DNA of 64,000 bases, from the NCBI GenBank assembly GCA_013396915.1, contig VWZL01000041.1, forward strand, positions 1-64,000, in the 5' to 3' direction. The notes below the pieces were generated by a model, which did not search any database, was not told the DNA's origin, and saw only the letters and a program-made list of their open reading frames with translations. Both the position numbers and the translations under genes were made by a program. Below, one piece after another: positions 50,725 through 63,700 of this stretch. This DNA is from Stercorarius parasiticus (Eukaryota > Chordata > Aves > Charadriiformes > Stercorariidae). The stretch's first letter is position 1, and every line of letters starts with the position of its first letter.

Positions 50725-52880
50725 TTTTAAAAAGATGACAGAATGGACAAGGCAAATACCAGAACTACAACCCTGGACCTCAGGAGAACAGCCTTCAGCC
50801 TTTTCAGGGATCTGCTTGGAAGAACCCCATAGGAGATGATAATGGAGAAAAGAGGAGCCCAGGAGAACTAGTGGTTCTCCAGGATCATCTCCTTTAAGCT
50901 TAAGAACTGTTCTTCCTAACATGCAGGAAGTCAAGGAGGCCTGCATGAATGACTCTTGGTAAAAGTCAAACATAGAAAGTAAACATAAAAAAGGTGGAAG
51001 CAGAGTTAGTTGACCCAGTACAGGTGCTGGGTAGGGAATGTAGAGACAGTGTCTCAGCATGCAGGGACAGAATTAGGAAAGTAAAAGCCCACTGGAAGCT
51101 GAACCTAGCAAGGGACTTAAAGAGCATCAAGGAGGCTTCTATAAGTATATCAAAATATACTTCTATATTATATTCTATATTCTATATATCAAAATATACT
51201 TCTATAAGTATATCAAAAGCAAAAGGAAGATTAGGGAAAATATGGGTCTTCTGCTGAATGGGATATGGAAAAGGCTCCTTCACTTTGGTCTTTACTGGTA
51301 AAATCTACACACCAAGACCTCCAAGACCTCTGTGACCAGAGAGAACACCTGCAGCAATCAACATTTACCTTCAGTGGAGAAATATCAGGTTAGGAGAATA
51401 ATTAAATAAATTGGACATAGAAAAGTCCAAGGACTTTTCTGAGGGATCTGGCCAATGTCAGTGCAAGACTACTCTCAATTATCTTTGAAAGGTCATGGTG
51501 ACTGGGGGAAGTTCCTGAGGACTGGAAGAAAGCAAATGTCACACCTATCTTCAAGAAGGAGGATCTAGACAACTACAGACCAGTCAGCCTCATTTCAATC
51601 CCTGAGAAGGTGATGGAGAAAAAAAAAACAACTGGAAGCCATTTGCAAACATCTGAAGGATAAGAGGATGATTGGGAGTTGTCAGTGTGGATTTACAAAG
51701 GGGAAATCATGCTTGACCAAGCTGATAGCCTTCTGCAAAGAGATAAATGAGGTTCATCTTGCTGGACGAGGGAAGAACAGTCATTGGTTTTTATCTCGAC
51801 TTTAGCAAGCTTTTTGACACTGTCAAAATGAATGAAGTTAGGTTGACAGAGAGATGGATTCAAAACTGACTAAACTGCCAGGCTTACAGTGTCATGATCA
51901 GCAGCATGAAGTCCAGCTGGAGGTCCACCACTAATGGTGTACCCCAGGGGTCAATACTGGGGCCAATACTGTTTCACATCATTAATGACTTGGATAATGG
52001 GACAGCATACGCTTTCAGCAAGTTTGCAGATGATAGAAAAGTGGAAGGAGTGGTTGATACACGAGATGATTGTACTGCCCTTCAGAGGGACCTTGGCAGG
52101 CTGGAGAAGTACATTGGCAGGAACTTCATGAAGTGTGACAAAGGGAAACGCAAAGTCCTGTACTACAGGAGGAGTAACCCTATGCACCAATAAAGGCTGG
52201 GGGCCAACCAGCTGGAAGCCAGTGTTCTAGCAAAGGATCTCAGGGTCCTGGTGGACACCAAGTTGAACATGAGCCCACTGTGTGTCCCCTTGCAACAAAA
52301 AAAAGTTGACAGCCTTGGGCTGCATCAGGAAGAGCATTGCCAGCAGGTCCAGGGAGGTGACTTTTCCTCTCTACTCAGCAGTGGTGAGACAGATCTGGAG
52401 TGCTGAGTCCAGTCCTTGGGCTCCCTGGGTCAAGTGAGATGTGGACATACCGGAGCAAGTCCAGCCAAGGGCCAGAATGATGATTAAGGGCTTCGAGCAT
52501 CTAATATACAAGGAAAGGCTGAGAGAGATGGGACTGTTCAGTCTGGAGAAGGCTCAGGCAGGATCTTATGAGTGTGTATATACGTCTGATAGGATGGAGT
52601 AAAGAAGGCAGAGCCAGGCTCTTCTCAATGACAACCAGTAAGAGGACAAGAGGGAAGAAGTGCAAATTGAAATACAGAAAATTCCATTTTTACTGTGAGG
52701 GTAGTCAAACATTGGAATAAGTTGCTCCTAGAGTTTGTGGATTCTCCATTCTTGGAGATACTCAAAACCCAACTGGACATAGCCCTGAGCATACTGCTCT
52801 CTTTGACCCTGCTCTGAGCATGTGGCTGGAGTAGACAATCTCCAGAGGTGCCTTCCAACCTCAGCAGTTCTGTGAAAACT
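50725..52880 (+). mobile_element. CR1 LINE, about 2.15 kb, sense, broken ORF2
   Basis: The longest repeat in the window. From left to right: the stretch between endonuclease and reverse transcriptase (ggatcatctcc, gcaggaagtcaag, ggaggcctgcatg blocks near 50880-50950), the ggaatgtagagacagtgt and gggatatggaaaagg blocks, then the RT domain. An open frame at 51894-52193 holds VPQGSILGP (51939-51965) and FADD (52023-52034), the RT template-grip and catalytic motifs. The frames before and after are shifted or stopped, so it is dead. The 3' end lies near ccttccaacctcagcagttctg. A 62-base internal duplication lies at 51137-51218. Confidence 0.93.
51137..51218. repeat. 62-base AT-rich internal duplication inside the CR1
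   Basis: The 20-base sequence cttctataagtatatcaaaa occurs at 51137-51156 and again at 51199-51218. Between them further partial copies (for example caaaatatacttctata at 51151 and 51190) and tatatatt stretches are found. CR1 copies normally have only one such stretch here, so this is a local expansion after or during insertion. Confidence 0.8.
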
Positions 52881-53524
52881 TTGCGTTGGGCCATGGCCAT
52901 CCAGCTGCATCCAACTTGTCTCCTAGGTTTAGGTTATGCTTATTTCAGGTCATTTTCACAAACGAACCTTTCTCCATCAGTGAAGGAATGAAACAGTAGC
53001 CCAAATTGTCATGAGGTCTTCTTACCTCAGTCTTTGCTCCACAAAAGAGCTGAAAGCAGAGAAGCAATTCTTAGAGAGGGTTTATGCCTTTGATGCAAAA
53101 GGAAATTCCAGAGAAAAACACCACCTAGCAGGGAGGAAAAGATGTTGAGTAATTACATAGGAATCGAGTCTTGCAGCTTCCAGCAGAACTCCCAAATGTG
53201 CGAGAAGTAGGAGGAAGGAGAAGGAGTTTTGCAGAAGGGGATTCAGGAAGTGACAGCGATGTTCCAAACACACTGAGCTGTAAGAACCTGGTGCCAAAAT
53301 GAAAGATTACTTTACTTACAAGGCTGTGTCTTTCCATAAATCAGTGTCAAATACTGTGTTGAATTCAGGTCATCAAATTTCAGAAAGGATTGAGACAGCA
53401 AAAATGATTAAGGACTTCAAAAATATTCTCATACAAAAGATTAAAATCATTTACCTCAAGGAGTCTAATGTAAAGGGATATGATAGTTGTAACTCCTAGC
53501 CCTCCAGATTCCAGTGGGCGTATT

Positions 53525-53735
53525 AGCACTTAACTATATCTAATGCTTTTCAGAGCATATCAAAGCATTTTCAAAGGACATCCATATCATTACCCCAACT
53601 TTACATGGGATGGGATATACAAGATAAGTTGCATGTAGTGTCACCCAAAAAATCAGTTGCAGAGATGGAATTGGAAACAGGTTTGTTGACTTCCAGAAAA
53701 GCATGTTAACCACTCAGCCATCCTTCCCTGGGATA
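53525..53735 (+). mobile_element. Probable old SINE or CR1/L3-type 3' relic (uncertain)
   Basis: The order of elements recalls old amniote SINEs of the MIR/CORE type: a caaagcattttcaaagg block, then ccccaactttacatgggatggg (like the ccccattttacagatgggg block), a ttgcatgtagtgtcaccc block, a cagttgcagagatggaattggaaacaggt block and finally catgttaaccactcagccatcc. Each block is diverged, but five in the right order over about 200 bases is hard to explain by chance. The exact family cannot be named from memory. Confidence 0.5.
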
Positions 53736-54981
53736 AAAACAAGGAAAAAGAGGACATAGTTCGAGTGCAGGATCTTCTGTCTGTAAGAAAATAACATTCA
53801 GTGCAATTGAAACATGTCAAATTCAAAGAAAGATTTACTTGATACCTGATGTACTTAGCCTTCAAAACTAACTCCAGTTAGATATTGATGATGCCAAAAG
53901 CTCAACAGGATTCAAAATATGTGTGTGGAAAATATTTGTATCCTTTGTAGTAAATGTTGCAACCAGTAAGATTCTTTTAAGAGACGTGCACTTTCACATG
54001 TCAGCTCTTTTGCCAGTTCATAACAGATTTAGGCAGGTATTTTTCCAGTGGACATACCAACACTTAACTATAATTTCAAGGCAGTTTGCAGAGAGTCGGA
54101 GACTATTGTCAAGGTCAGAAGAGCACAATGAGACACACAGTTGGTCAGATGTAGTGTGTCAGTGCCTGCCTGGCTTCCAAATGAGGTGAAAGCACTAATT
54201 AAAAGTCACAGGATGAGCTATGTGATGTAACAGTTTTTAGTCATTCTGAACCAGGGAAGGTAATGCCTAATGTAATCTAATCATCTAATCTAATAATATT
54301 TTATAAATACAAGGAAATATAAATGAAACAGAGAGAAATGACAGAGAGATACATCTTTTGAGTTTATTGAAGTGCTTAATGAGAGCTTTATAAATATTTT
54401 ACTAGGCAGCCAGTTAAACAATGACTGCTATACATTCCTATTGCAGTTGCACAATGTAGTAAAAAAAGGTGAGTTGCTCTGGGGTTTTTGAGGTCTACTG
54501 CAACAGAAAACCAATCACACTCCTAAGAGAAGTGCAAAGATGTTTGTTCCTGTTGTTGTTCTTTGATGGGAAGGCACAGCCATTCCTTTGATGCCTTCAG
54601 GGAGCTCTACCAGCCTGGTCTCAACATAGTCCTGGAGATCTTCTCAAGATACCTGTGCTTCTTGTTGGGGTTGGTGAGCAGAGGCAAGGTTTTAAAATAT
54701 AGACACCCCATAAACCTCCCACCCTGCTTCAAACTCACCAATCAGAGAGAAATATGAGAAACAACTGTATGGGTCTTTCTAACCCTTCTTCCCCATTTGA
54801 ACAGGAGGTCTTTTTATTCCATATGGACACATACAGGTCCCAGGATTGCTGTACCCTTAACCAAAAGAAACCATCTTTGCCTTAGGAAATCAGTGCTCTG
54901 GATTTTTTCTCTGCTTATTTCTCATAATGCATTTAAGTATAAACATGGTTTTTAATAGTTTCTTTTTTTATATAATTTCAG

Positions 54982-55083
54982 AGAAAGAATGATCTCTATA
55001 CTCTTTCTTCCAATGTGTCCTTTGAAGTTAAGAGCATGCCTTATACAGTGCAACCAGCAAAGCTCCCCGAGGGAAGCATAGCA
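54982..55083 (+). CDS. ITGA8: Integrin alpha-8 exon w13 (calf-2 end)
   Basis: 102 bases, 34 codons, phase 0 at both ends, between ataatttcag| and gca|gtaagt. It reads RKNDLYTLSSNVSFEVKSMP, then YTVQPAKLPEGSIA. The RKND start and the SFEVKxMPYxxQPAKLPEGSI stretch match the last calf-2 strands of alpha-8 before the membrane and differ from alpha-V, which supports the subunit call. A sequon N-V-S is present. It lies 13.6 kb after the previous exon. Confidence 0.97.
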
Positions 55084-55633
55084 GTAAGTAACTGAAAATG
55101 ATATCTTTGTGTAAAGCACATGTATTTGGTCATTCTGATCACAGCTGTGAAATTTTTTAGAGATGAAAATATTGAGATCAGTCTTTCCGGTGTTTCTAGT
55201 GTAAATTCCTGAAATAATATCTAAAGGAAATACCTTTATTACTTTCTGTGGAACTTGCTGATATATGATACTAATTCATTTTTTAAATAATTTCTTGCTA
55301 CATTAATGTGCAGAATGCTTTATTGCAATCAGGATGGATTTTTCACCCAGAAGAAAATAACAAAAGTGTGAAAGCAAGTGTCTAATTACCTTGTGTAAAA
55401 AAAAAATCTGGAGGAAATTTTTGTGCAAAATCCAAAATCTTGTTTAGAGATCTCACTCTTTTCCCAGTCAGCAGTTCTCTCACACAAGCTTATGGATTAT
55501 CTATGGCAACTTCTTTCTTATCTGTATTAAACATTTTTGATAACCTGATTTTCAGAAAGGTCTCCATAGGGTTTCCACATCTTGCACATCAGGTGCAAGA
55601 TATTAAAATACCTGGTAATGCCTACAGATGTGA

Positions 55634-55667
55634 GGTGGTGTGGTGTGGTGTGGTGTGGTGTGGTGTG
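55634..55667. repeat. (GGTGT)n microsatellite
   Basis: Six to seven near-perfect GGTGT units in a row. The strand is G-rich with evenly spaced GG pairs, so a two-layer G-quadruplex is possible. Likely variable between individuals. Confidence 0.9.
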
Positions 55668-57302
55668 ATAGATACTCAAGTACTTGCCTTATTTGCAGAG
55701 CAAGATTTGTATGGCCCTGGACTATTATAAGAAAAATTATTCTCGGACGCATAAGTTTGATTTAATTGTTTGCTGGTGCCAAAGCATTGAGTTTGGGGAG
55801 CAATTTAAAGGGATTTGCTTCTTATGGTGTCTAATACCATGGTTAAAATTCACTCTATTTTCTCATTACTCATAGAAATCAGTAAAATATGAGTGCAAAA
55901 TTTGATTCTAGTATAAAAGTAATCTGAACTTTGAAGGCTTATTGTTCTCATCTTTATAAAGATTTGTCATTTACAGTCCTTCTTTTAAAAGGTAAGCTCA
56001 GAACAAACTTTTCCAAGTTAAATCATGGTGCAAATACGTCATATCAGTCTGCTGAGATGTAGTAGTAGGGAACAGAAAACCAACATAATAATACACTTTA
56101 CAGCTTACTTTGAATGTATTTTAGAGGATACAGACTATAAAGTTTTGTTTTGAACAAGCACAGATTGAATGGTTGATTGATACTTGCTCTGGGAAGACAT
56201 AAGGTGAAATTGTCGTCCTATATGCTCAGTGACTCCAACGTCTAACACCAGGAGAGCTGTGATTTCACCAGAGAGATTTGATGCTTAATGCAGTATTCAT
56301 CCAGAAAGGTTCAAAGGCTCCAAGCTGACAGATATACTCAGGCTCTTTTTTATTTTCTTGCAGCATGTGTTCCATACCAGAAACACATGTTGTGCAGAAC
56401 TCTGTTGATAGTGGTGCCTTCATCTGGACTGAAGTGCTTTCCCCCAGGTGATAGCCTGCTGTTCTCAACAAGTGTCAGATGATCTACCAAATGATCAGAT
56501 AAGCATTTTATTCTCTTACTCCAGCCAGTATAATGCTTGTTATTTGCTGCAGATGATTTACAGCAAAATGCCTGTAATGGCAACTGTAAAATGTTGAAAA
56601 ATGATAGCGCTTTTATGTCGTTTCATATCTGGACATGGCAGTGGATGCTTGCCAGCCCTACAGCTTGATGTGTTATATGCTCAAGCTCTTTTGATGTTCC
56701 ACTTGCAAGAAGAAATATTTGCTTGAAGTTGGGCAATGCTTAATATTTTTTGCTCCTTCTGAAAAAGATCACTGGTTGTGTTTTAAAAGTTTCCAAAGAT
56801 TTATTTGGAAGTTTATGGTTTTCTTTCAGACAATGAAAGGGTGGAAGTGGAATAGAGATTTTAATATTTTAAAATTAATTGTCAAAAGTGTATATCTAAT
56901 AATCAGCTAAGACTTTACAGTTTATATAGTGAAGATAATATATTATAAAAAAAACAGAGCATATGTCCTTCATTTAACTCATACAATGCTGGGTTCCAAT
57001 TATGCAGGCTGATAAGTATATTTAATTTTAATGGCATGATTAATCCCATACACATCAGTAACCTACACAGTCCTGTAGTCATACTTGCAGCACTGAGGTC
57101 TCTATTTCCATCATCATGGAACGTAGGTCTATATCTTCAACAGAGGGTCATGATACATAGGTTTGTGAAAGGTTATGTAAATGTAAGAAAATCTGAATCT
57201 TATTCAGTAAAATATTAGAGTGAAAATGGCATCAAACGGAAAATTAGCTTGGAACTTAGTGGATCTTAAACCAAAATCCTCTGACATCAATAAAATTATT
57301 TC

Positions 57303-57344
57303 TATTAATTTTGGTAGGCTTGGTATTAATTTTGGTAGGCTTGG
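57303..57344. repeat. Perfect 21-base tandem duplication
   Basis: A 21-base unit beginning tattaattttggtaggctt is repeated exactly once, directly adjacent. The lack of differences between copies points to a recent event. It lies within a chance open frame and has no evident role. Confidence 0.9.
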
Positions 57345-59991
57345 AATTACAACTATATATTGTACAACTGGTTGGATTTCCTTGCCAACAGCTGTATCAT
57401 TCAAGAGAAAATTGTGATTTTTTGATAGAAGTATTATTATGGTAAATAATACTATCCTACTTGATTAATTTTATGTGCAAGGTGAAAATACTTTTTATTA
57501 TAAAAAGTACACTTAGAATAAGTGGTAATTTGGTCCATTTTAATTTATGATCCTTGAGCTAGTTTTGGAGTTTAATAAAATATGATTGCTTTTGTTAAAC
57601 GTGTGATAGGATCTTCAGAAGGGATGCCTTTAGTGTAAACTGTTTGACCAGTGTCCCACAGTGAGTAAAATTGGCTTCAGACTAAGGCCTGTTAACTCTT
57701 TTTTTAGCTATTACACAGTGATAATACTTTCATTTTAAATGTGATTATATTCTTTATGAAATACATTTGCACAAACATTTGTAAATATAAACATGTCAAT
57801 ATTAATTATGACTCCAAGCTTAAGGGAGCTTTTACATTCTATTTTGAACATTTTTTTGGAGCATACGAGAACATCATGCTGCAAAGGTTGGATGGGAACA
57901 TGTAGAAGTACTAAAGAGTTCCTGTTTCTTAGTCTCTGTAAGCAAAATGACTGAAGATTACAGGAAGGTCATCATGGGCAGTAAAAGTGGTAGCATTAGA
58001 ATAATCATCAATTTAGCTACTGTTTCTTAAAGTAACAGATTAAATTATGGGGAAGTTATTTTTATTTTTTAAAGCATGTCTTTTAAGGGACAAGAGGGAA
58101 GAAAATAGCTTTGTGAGAATCCCACCAGCAGGCACTGAACTCTGACCATAGATGCTGGATGTTCGCACTAGTAAAACCTAATTCCCATCTATTCAGAAGG
58201 GACTGCCGATGAACTGGCAGCTTACCACATATACTCCTTTCTGCATTGTGCTGCCTTCCAGTGGAATGAAAGACAATTTTGAAGCTACAAATGCACAATT
58301 GCCACAATTTTGTAGCACCAAAATCAGGAGCAAAATCCAAACTGTACAAAAAAACACTGTCAAAAAGCCTAATATTTCTTTTATCTACTTACAATGTGCT
58401 TAACTGTGGGACATCTCAAAAAAGGAAGATATCCACACCTATAGAAATACTTTCATGAGCAACAATTGACTTTCATGGAACCACAACAGCGATTCTGAAG
58501 TTCAGACTATTAGAGAGCATCTGTGCTAAGACCAGCTTGGATTTTATTTCCAATAGCAGACAAAGACTCTGTCCGTAACTCTCTGATTGGCTTCACCCTC
58601 ATCTCAGTGCTTGAGCCAGATGGCATTCCTTGTCACCTTTTATGTACAAAAGGTGTGAGACATTCAGCACTGCGAAAGGCCAAAAGTCAGATGGCTCCTC
58701 TCAGGTGTGTGAGGTGTGCTTTTCACCAGCCTGATAGAGAAGCAACCACTGTTTTCAGTGTTCAGTATAAGAAAGTCTTCTAGTCCTGAACAGAGAGGAA
58801 AGCCAACATGTATCTAAAGTACAGTGCCAACATGCAACACTTGTGTAAAAATTCCACTTCTTCATATTGGCCACCTTAGATGAAAACAGATAAATCCCCC
58901 CCAAAACGTTCCCTGGCTCTGATCCTGCAGTACTAAACCTACCACATGGAGAAGAACAGAAATCCAAGCTGAATAGTGCAAACTTGTCTTAAATCAAAAT
59001 CATATGTAAAACTGTTGTGGACAGCATGGGGTGGAGGAGGGACAGTCTTCTGTGGAGATGGTGAAACGAGGCAGGAAAAACTGAAGGGAGGCTTTGTTTC
59101 TTTCTTCCCCTCCAGCTTCTGCCTCAACTCTGTGGGTGTTCAGGACTTGCAGTGTCAAACTGTTCACCAGGAATTGCATTAGTAGCCCTGCAAGGCTTTG
59201 TGTACAGTATAAAAGGAGGCAGCCCAGAGGCGTTGTGTTCTACTGGTAATGCACACAGGCAGGAGTGAGACTGACGACTACATATAATCCCCTGCTCAGG
59301 AAATAAATCTCAAGCACTTAGCACAACCCTTGCCTTGCTTTCAAAAACCTAAGACAAAGAAAGATTCACGGGGAAAGGGCGTGGGTGTGAGAAGATGGTT
59401 TTAAGATTTCAGCAGGCAAATATTTCATTAGCCATTGGCGTCACTCCTGCTACAAGAGAGATGTGGCAACTTTGCAGCAGCATTCCGATTGATACAGGAT
59501 AGACCTAATTTCTGCTGTCTGTTTTACTCATTACTGATAATCTAAGGATTATAAACATGATGCTCTGCACTTCTATAAGACTACAGTTTCTTGTTTATAT
59601 CTCAACATTTGTCAGGCTCCAGCTGAGCTACTGAAATTACACTGTAAATTGCACTCTACTGACTGTAAAGGCAGCATGACAGAAGGAAGAAGGGAGAGGA
59701 TTACAAACCCATGCAGTACAAGCAGGGCTGAACACTGCTACCCTACTCATAATTGGTTAAGACTCAGGGAAGTTCAGACCTCGGGAAGACTCAGATGTTC
59801 TTACGTGGATCCATACTGATAGGTATCATAAGAAGAGCTAGGTTGCCTTATTGTTTTCACAGCTTAAGAGGAAAGAAAACACAACACACAAACACAGCAA
59901 ACACCTAGGAAGTGATGCATAAAAGAAGACATGGAATGCCATAGACATAGATACTTGTACTTGCATGAACTACTATCAGCTTTATCCAAAG

Positions 59992-60031
59992 CCTAATGAA
60001 ATCCACTGTCCCTAATGAAATAGACTGTTTC
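59992..60031. repeat. Imperfect tandem duplication of about 19 bases
   Basis: cctaatgaaatccactgtc is followed by a copy with a few differences (cctaatgaaatagactgttt). Older slippage product. Confidence 0.7.
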
Positions 60032-60344
60032 CACTGATTCAGCAGGATCTCAAACATGCTTTGAGGTCTGGATTGACCCCACCTAATTTTGAACAGTGAA
60101 CTGGAGCACATTAATTGAGTGTAGTTGCCGTGCTCCTGTACAATCCATAGGCAGCCCTATGAGCTATTCAGAGAGAGCACCAGGCAGCAGCTTAGTTCAC
60201 CCCTGTCTGAGAGCACCTGTGTTGCTGAAGTAGTTGCCATAGATTGAATGAAAGTGGACTTGGTGCCAAAGGAGACAGATGTGGTTCAGTCAAATACTGT
60301 CTTAAGAAATCTGTAAAAAAAAAATCCTTCCTACAGAAGTACTT

Positions 60345-60702
60345 GCCCACTCTTCAGACCTTATAGCAGCCTTCTAGTACCTGAAGGGTGCCTACAAGAA
60401 AGCTGGAGGGAGACTTTTTACAAGGGTCATGTAATGATACGATGAGGGGCAATGGCTTCAAACTAGAAGAGGGTAGATTTAGATTGGATATCAGGAAGAA
60501 ATTTTTCACTCTGAGGCTGGTGAGACACTGGAACAGGTTGTCCAGGGAAGTTGTGGATGCCCCATCCCTGGAAGCGTTCAAGGCCAGGCTGGATGGGGCT
60601 TTGAGCAGCCTGCTCTACTGGGAGGTGTCCCTGCCCACAGTGGGGGGGTTGGAACTAGATGATCTTTAAGGTCCCTTCCAACCTAAACCATTCTATGATT
60701 CT
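60345..60702 (+). mobile_element. CR1 LINE, 3' fragment, sense
   Basis: The frame at 60388-60669 encodes the CR1 ORF2 C-terminus, with GNGFKLEEGRFRLDIRKKFF and RHWNRLSREVVDAPSLEAFK. It is followed by the 3' end ggaactagatgatctttaag, the cccttccaacctaaacc block and octamer-like units (attctatgattctg). About 360 bases remain, 5' truncated. A run of eight A at about 60316-60324 lies just before the element. Confidence 0.95.
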
Positions 60703-63700
60703 GAGATAATTTCCATATTCAGGATGTACAATTCCAGTAGCCTGTCTCTCTCCCAACCCATCCATAGCTGGCTAGCAGCTTGCCGGAGTCTTTTTGTTCG
60801 GGTTTGCTGATGTTGTACAGTCCAACCCAGTGCAGCGATGCTGACTCCATCTCTTTTTGCATTTATCTCAGCCACATTATGCCACCTTGGAACTTGGCTC
60901 AAGCTATCAATACCAGAAATGGATAAATCAAAATTTTGCAAGCAAATGGGTCTTCCCTCAGCTTTGGTCTTACTGTAAGATGGCGTCAGTCATTTTGTCA
61001 AACTTGAGAGGACAGAAAGCGCTGCCTGGGTTTGCTTTTTGCTGTTGTTTACAAATATTTGTTAAGATTATTTTGGTAATTGGTCTATCACTTTACTGCT
61101 CTGGCTCCACAGCAACATGCTCAGACAAGTGACAGTGTTAGAACAGAAACTGCAGTGAAGCTCAAACCTTAATAAGTAAGGTACAAATGCTGTATAGTGT
61201 CAGATCCTTTTCAGATAATAATTAAAAAAATTATAACTTCTTGCCTGCAGTATCACAGAGTTTGCAAAGAGAGGAAGCGCCCAGTGTGGATGAGTTGGGT
61301 TTTTTTAATCAGTCTCAGTTTTTGCTGTCTTGGGGCCCATTGAATTTTCATCAGCACTTCCCAACTCTTGTGCTATATGTGATCAGGTCTTCAAGGCTTG
61401 CCACAGGGCAGCATTCCTGAGGATTTTCAAGCAGTAGAAGGGAGATGCTTTCTTCCTTGGAGAGCTGAGCTCATTGCTTGCTACAGGCTTCATGCAGCCC
61501 ATCATGACTGCATCCCTTATGATTTCCCTGGCCAGATAAGCCTTTTACTTGCATTCATCTTTTTCCTTAACTGGCTTCTCTCTGGGAGGAGTCTCTGCAG
61601 ACAGTTCAGATGACCTTTTTTCCTCTGTCCTTGCATTTTAATGCCAGATAGCACACCACTCTGAGACACAAGGAGAGCCATTCAGTAACATTTTGTCCGT
61701 ACTAAATGAGCAGTGCTCTTTCTGAATCTAATGATACAGAGAGCCTACAAAGTTCTGCAGTGGTTAAGAAGCAACCCAAAGAAGAGGCTGGGGAAGGGAG
61801 TGGTATCCCTGCAGTGGCATAGTTGATCACTTGATCACACCAGCAAGATATCTGTTGGGACCCAGGGGTGGGATTTCATGGGGTTTTTTACTAATTCTGT
61901 TTGCCTTGAAAGAATTTTTTCGTGCTTTAATTGGATGACATATTTAGTCTTTGTATATGCTACCTTTTTGAAGTCTTTTAGAGTAATAACTATTTACAGC
62001 TGCACCAGGGAAGTGTATTAGCTGAATGTGTTTGTTAGATCAACGGATGGTATGGCCAGCACTGCAAGAACTTGATCTTCAGGCTACAGGTCAATGTTAA
62101 AGTGCTAACCTCAGAAGGACTGGGCAGTGTCTCAGAATTTTCCCTGTAACCCATACTGTAAGCTTTCGTAGAAGACATGGTATTCCAAATAGAAAGTTTG
62201 CCCCTAATTTCAGCTATGATCTGTGTCCCATAACAGTGAGGGACACTATAAAAAATGTATGCATTAGTAGACCTCACCAGACTGCCTTCTTTCTAAGCGC
62301 TGTGTCAGAGTATGGGACATTCGGCTGCACAGATGAAGTGGAAAAGGACTATTCCAAATTAAGCCTGACAGTAGCTGGGAGACAGATCTGCTGGTGCTTG
62401 CAGAATGAAAAGTCTAGGAAAGTATGCTGATCATGAGAAAGAGAGAGGGGAAAGGGCTAGTTATTGCAGAAAAACTGAAGTTTGCCATCTTCAAGGAGAA
62501 AAGTGAGAGACAAAGAAATTGAATTAATTTTGAACTGGACTACAGAGTCATGTCCATTCCTCAAACTTAGGATGCTGTTCCATGAATGAACAAATTAGCA
62601 TTGTCCTAAATTTCAGGTGCGTCAATTAGTGAGTTAATAGCAAAAAACAAGTAGAAAGAGAACTTGCAATGAGTGCAGATCAGGGACTGGGCAATAGCCA
62701 AGAAACTTATTAAGAAGAGTAGATTTCCTAGCTGCACCTTGAGCACTGAGGAGGAAGATCATTTGAGAGTTTGTGTAAAGAGTTTGCTTTGCAAACTGAT
62801 TTCATCTTGTCATGAAGAAAATAACTTCCATCTGTCACATACTTATCCTGTTTAAGGAAGACTAGGAGTAAATGAGAGAGGTCCAACAAAAAACCCCAGA
62901 GAGAAATAACTTCCTAGGCTAACAATAAAGAGGAAAGTTTGACAAAATAAACTGAAACTGAAGGGACATAACTGTGTCTGAGGAGCTAAGGAAAGCTCAG
63001 ACTCATTCCTTCCCACTTCGGAGCAGCAGGGAGAGAGCAAATACTCAATGCGATTGACGAGGAGTCTTCCAAGTGGAGTGTGAGAGTGTAGAATAAATTT
63101 GGTACAAGGTATGGAAGGGAGAGTGAGGAAGAGGTTACTTATATGGCTGGCCCCAGAAGGAGAAATACAGAAGGGTTATTATTACTCTTTGTCAAGATGA
63201 AGGTGTAGGGAGAGAAGTTTGCCAAGTCAATTAAAACCTTTGATAACTCATGTTATACACACCTGCTGCTTTCTAGAGCCTCAGACAATGAGAGAGAGCA
63301 TTTCATCCTTATTTTCCATTTAGGTAATAGTCCGTGTGCTTGGCTTCTTTTAAGGAGCATAACATTGTACTGTGCGTTAGGCTTTATCACAAGGACAATG
63401 CACTCTGCTTGAGTTTCATTTTGGACTGCTTAGCTCAGACACAAGTCATAGACAAAAATGTATACTGGTGTGTCAGCAGAAATTAAAATAAGAATAGTGT
63501 ATCTGGTATCTATTGTGGTTTGAATTAAGAGTTTGGGTTGAAGTCAACCATTGTTTCAGCGTAATTCAGCATAGGTCAATTATACTGGCCTAGGCTGTAT
63601 CAGCATACATGTGAGTAGAGTTTTGCTCCTTGAATCTTCTTGAAGCATCTGCACAGAAAGGTATTTTTTGCTACTCTCTATCAAGTGAAGATATCTGATA

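Larger units (their letters stand above)
41383..54981 (+). other. ITGA8: Intron w12/w13, 13599 bases, phase 0 (largest in the window)
   Basis: Contains two sense CR1 copies (43965-44246 and 50725-52880), two probable old SINE relics (46690-46915 and 53525-53735) and an ATTTT microsatellite (46105-46123). Long open frames such as 47257-47622 (121 codons) and 49084-49425 (113 codons) show no known motif and no splice context. The rest is unique. Confidence 0.8.

Noticed and set aside
51894..52193. Open frame with reverse transcriptase motifs, considered as a retroviral pol or a domesticated RT gene.
   Set aside because: The motifs and flanks are those of CR1 LINE ORF2; frames before and after are broken and there is no LTR.
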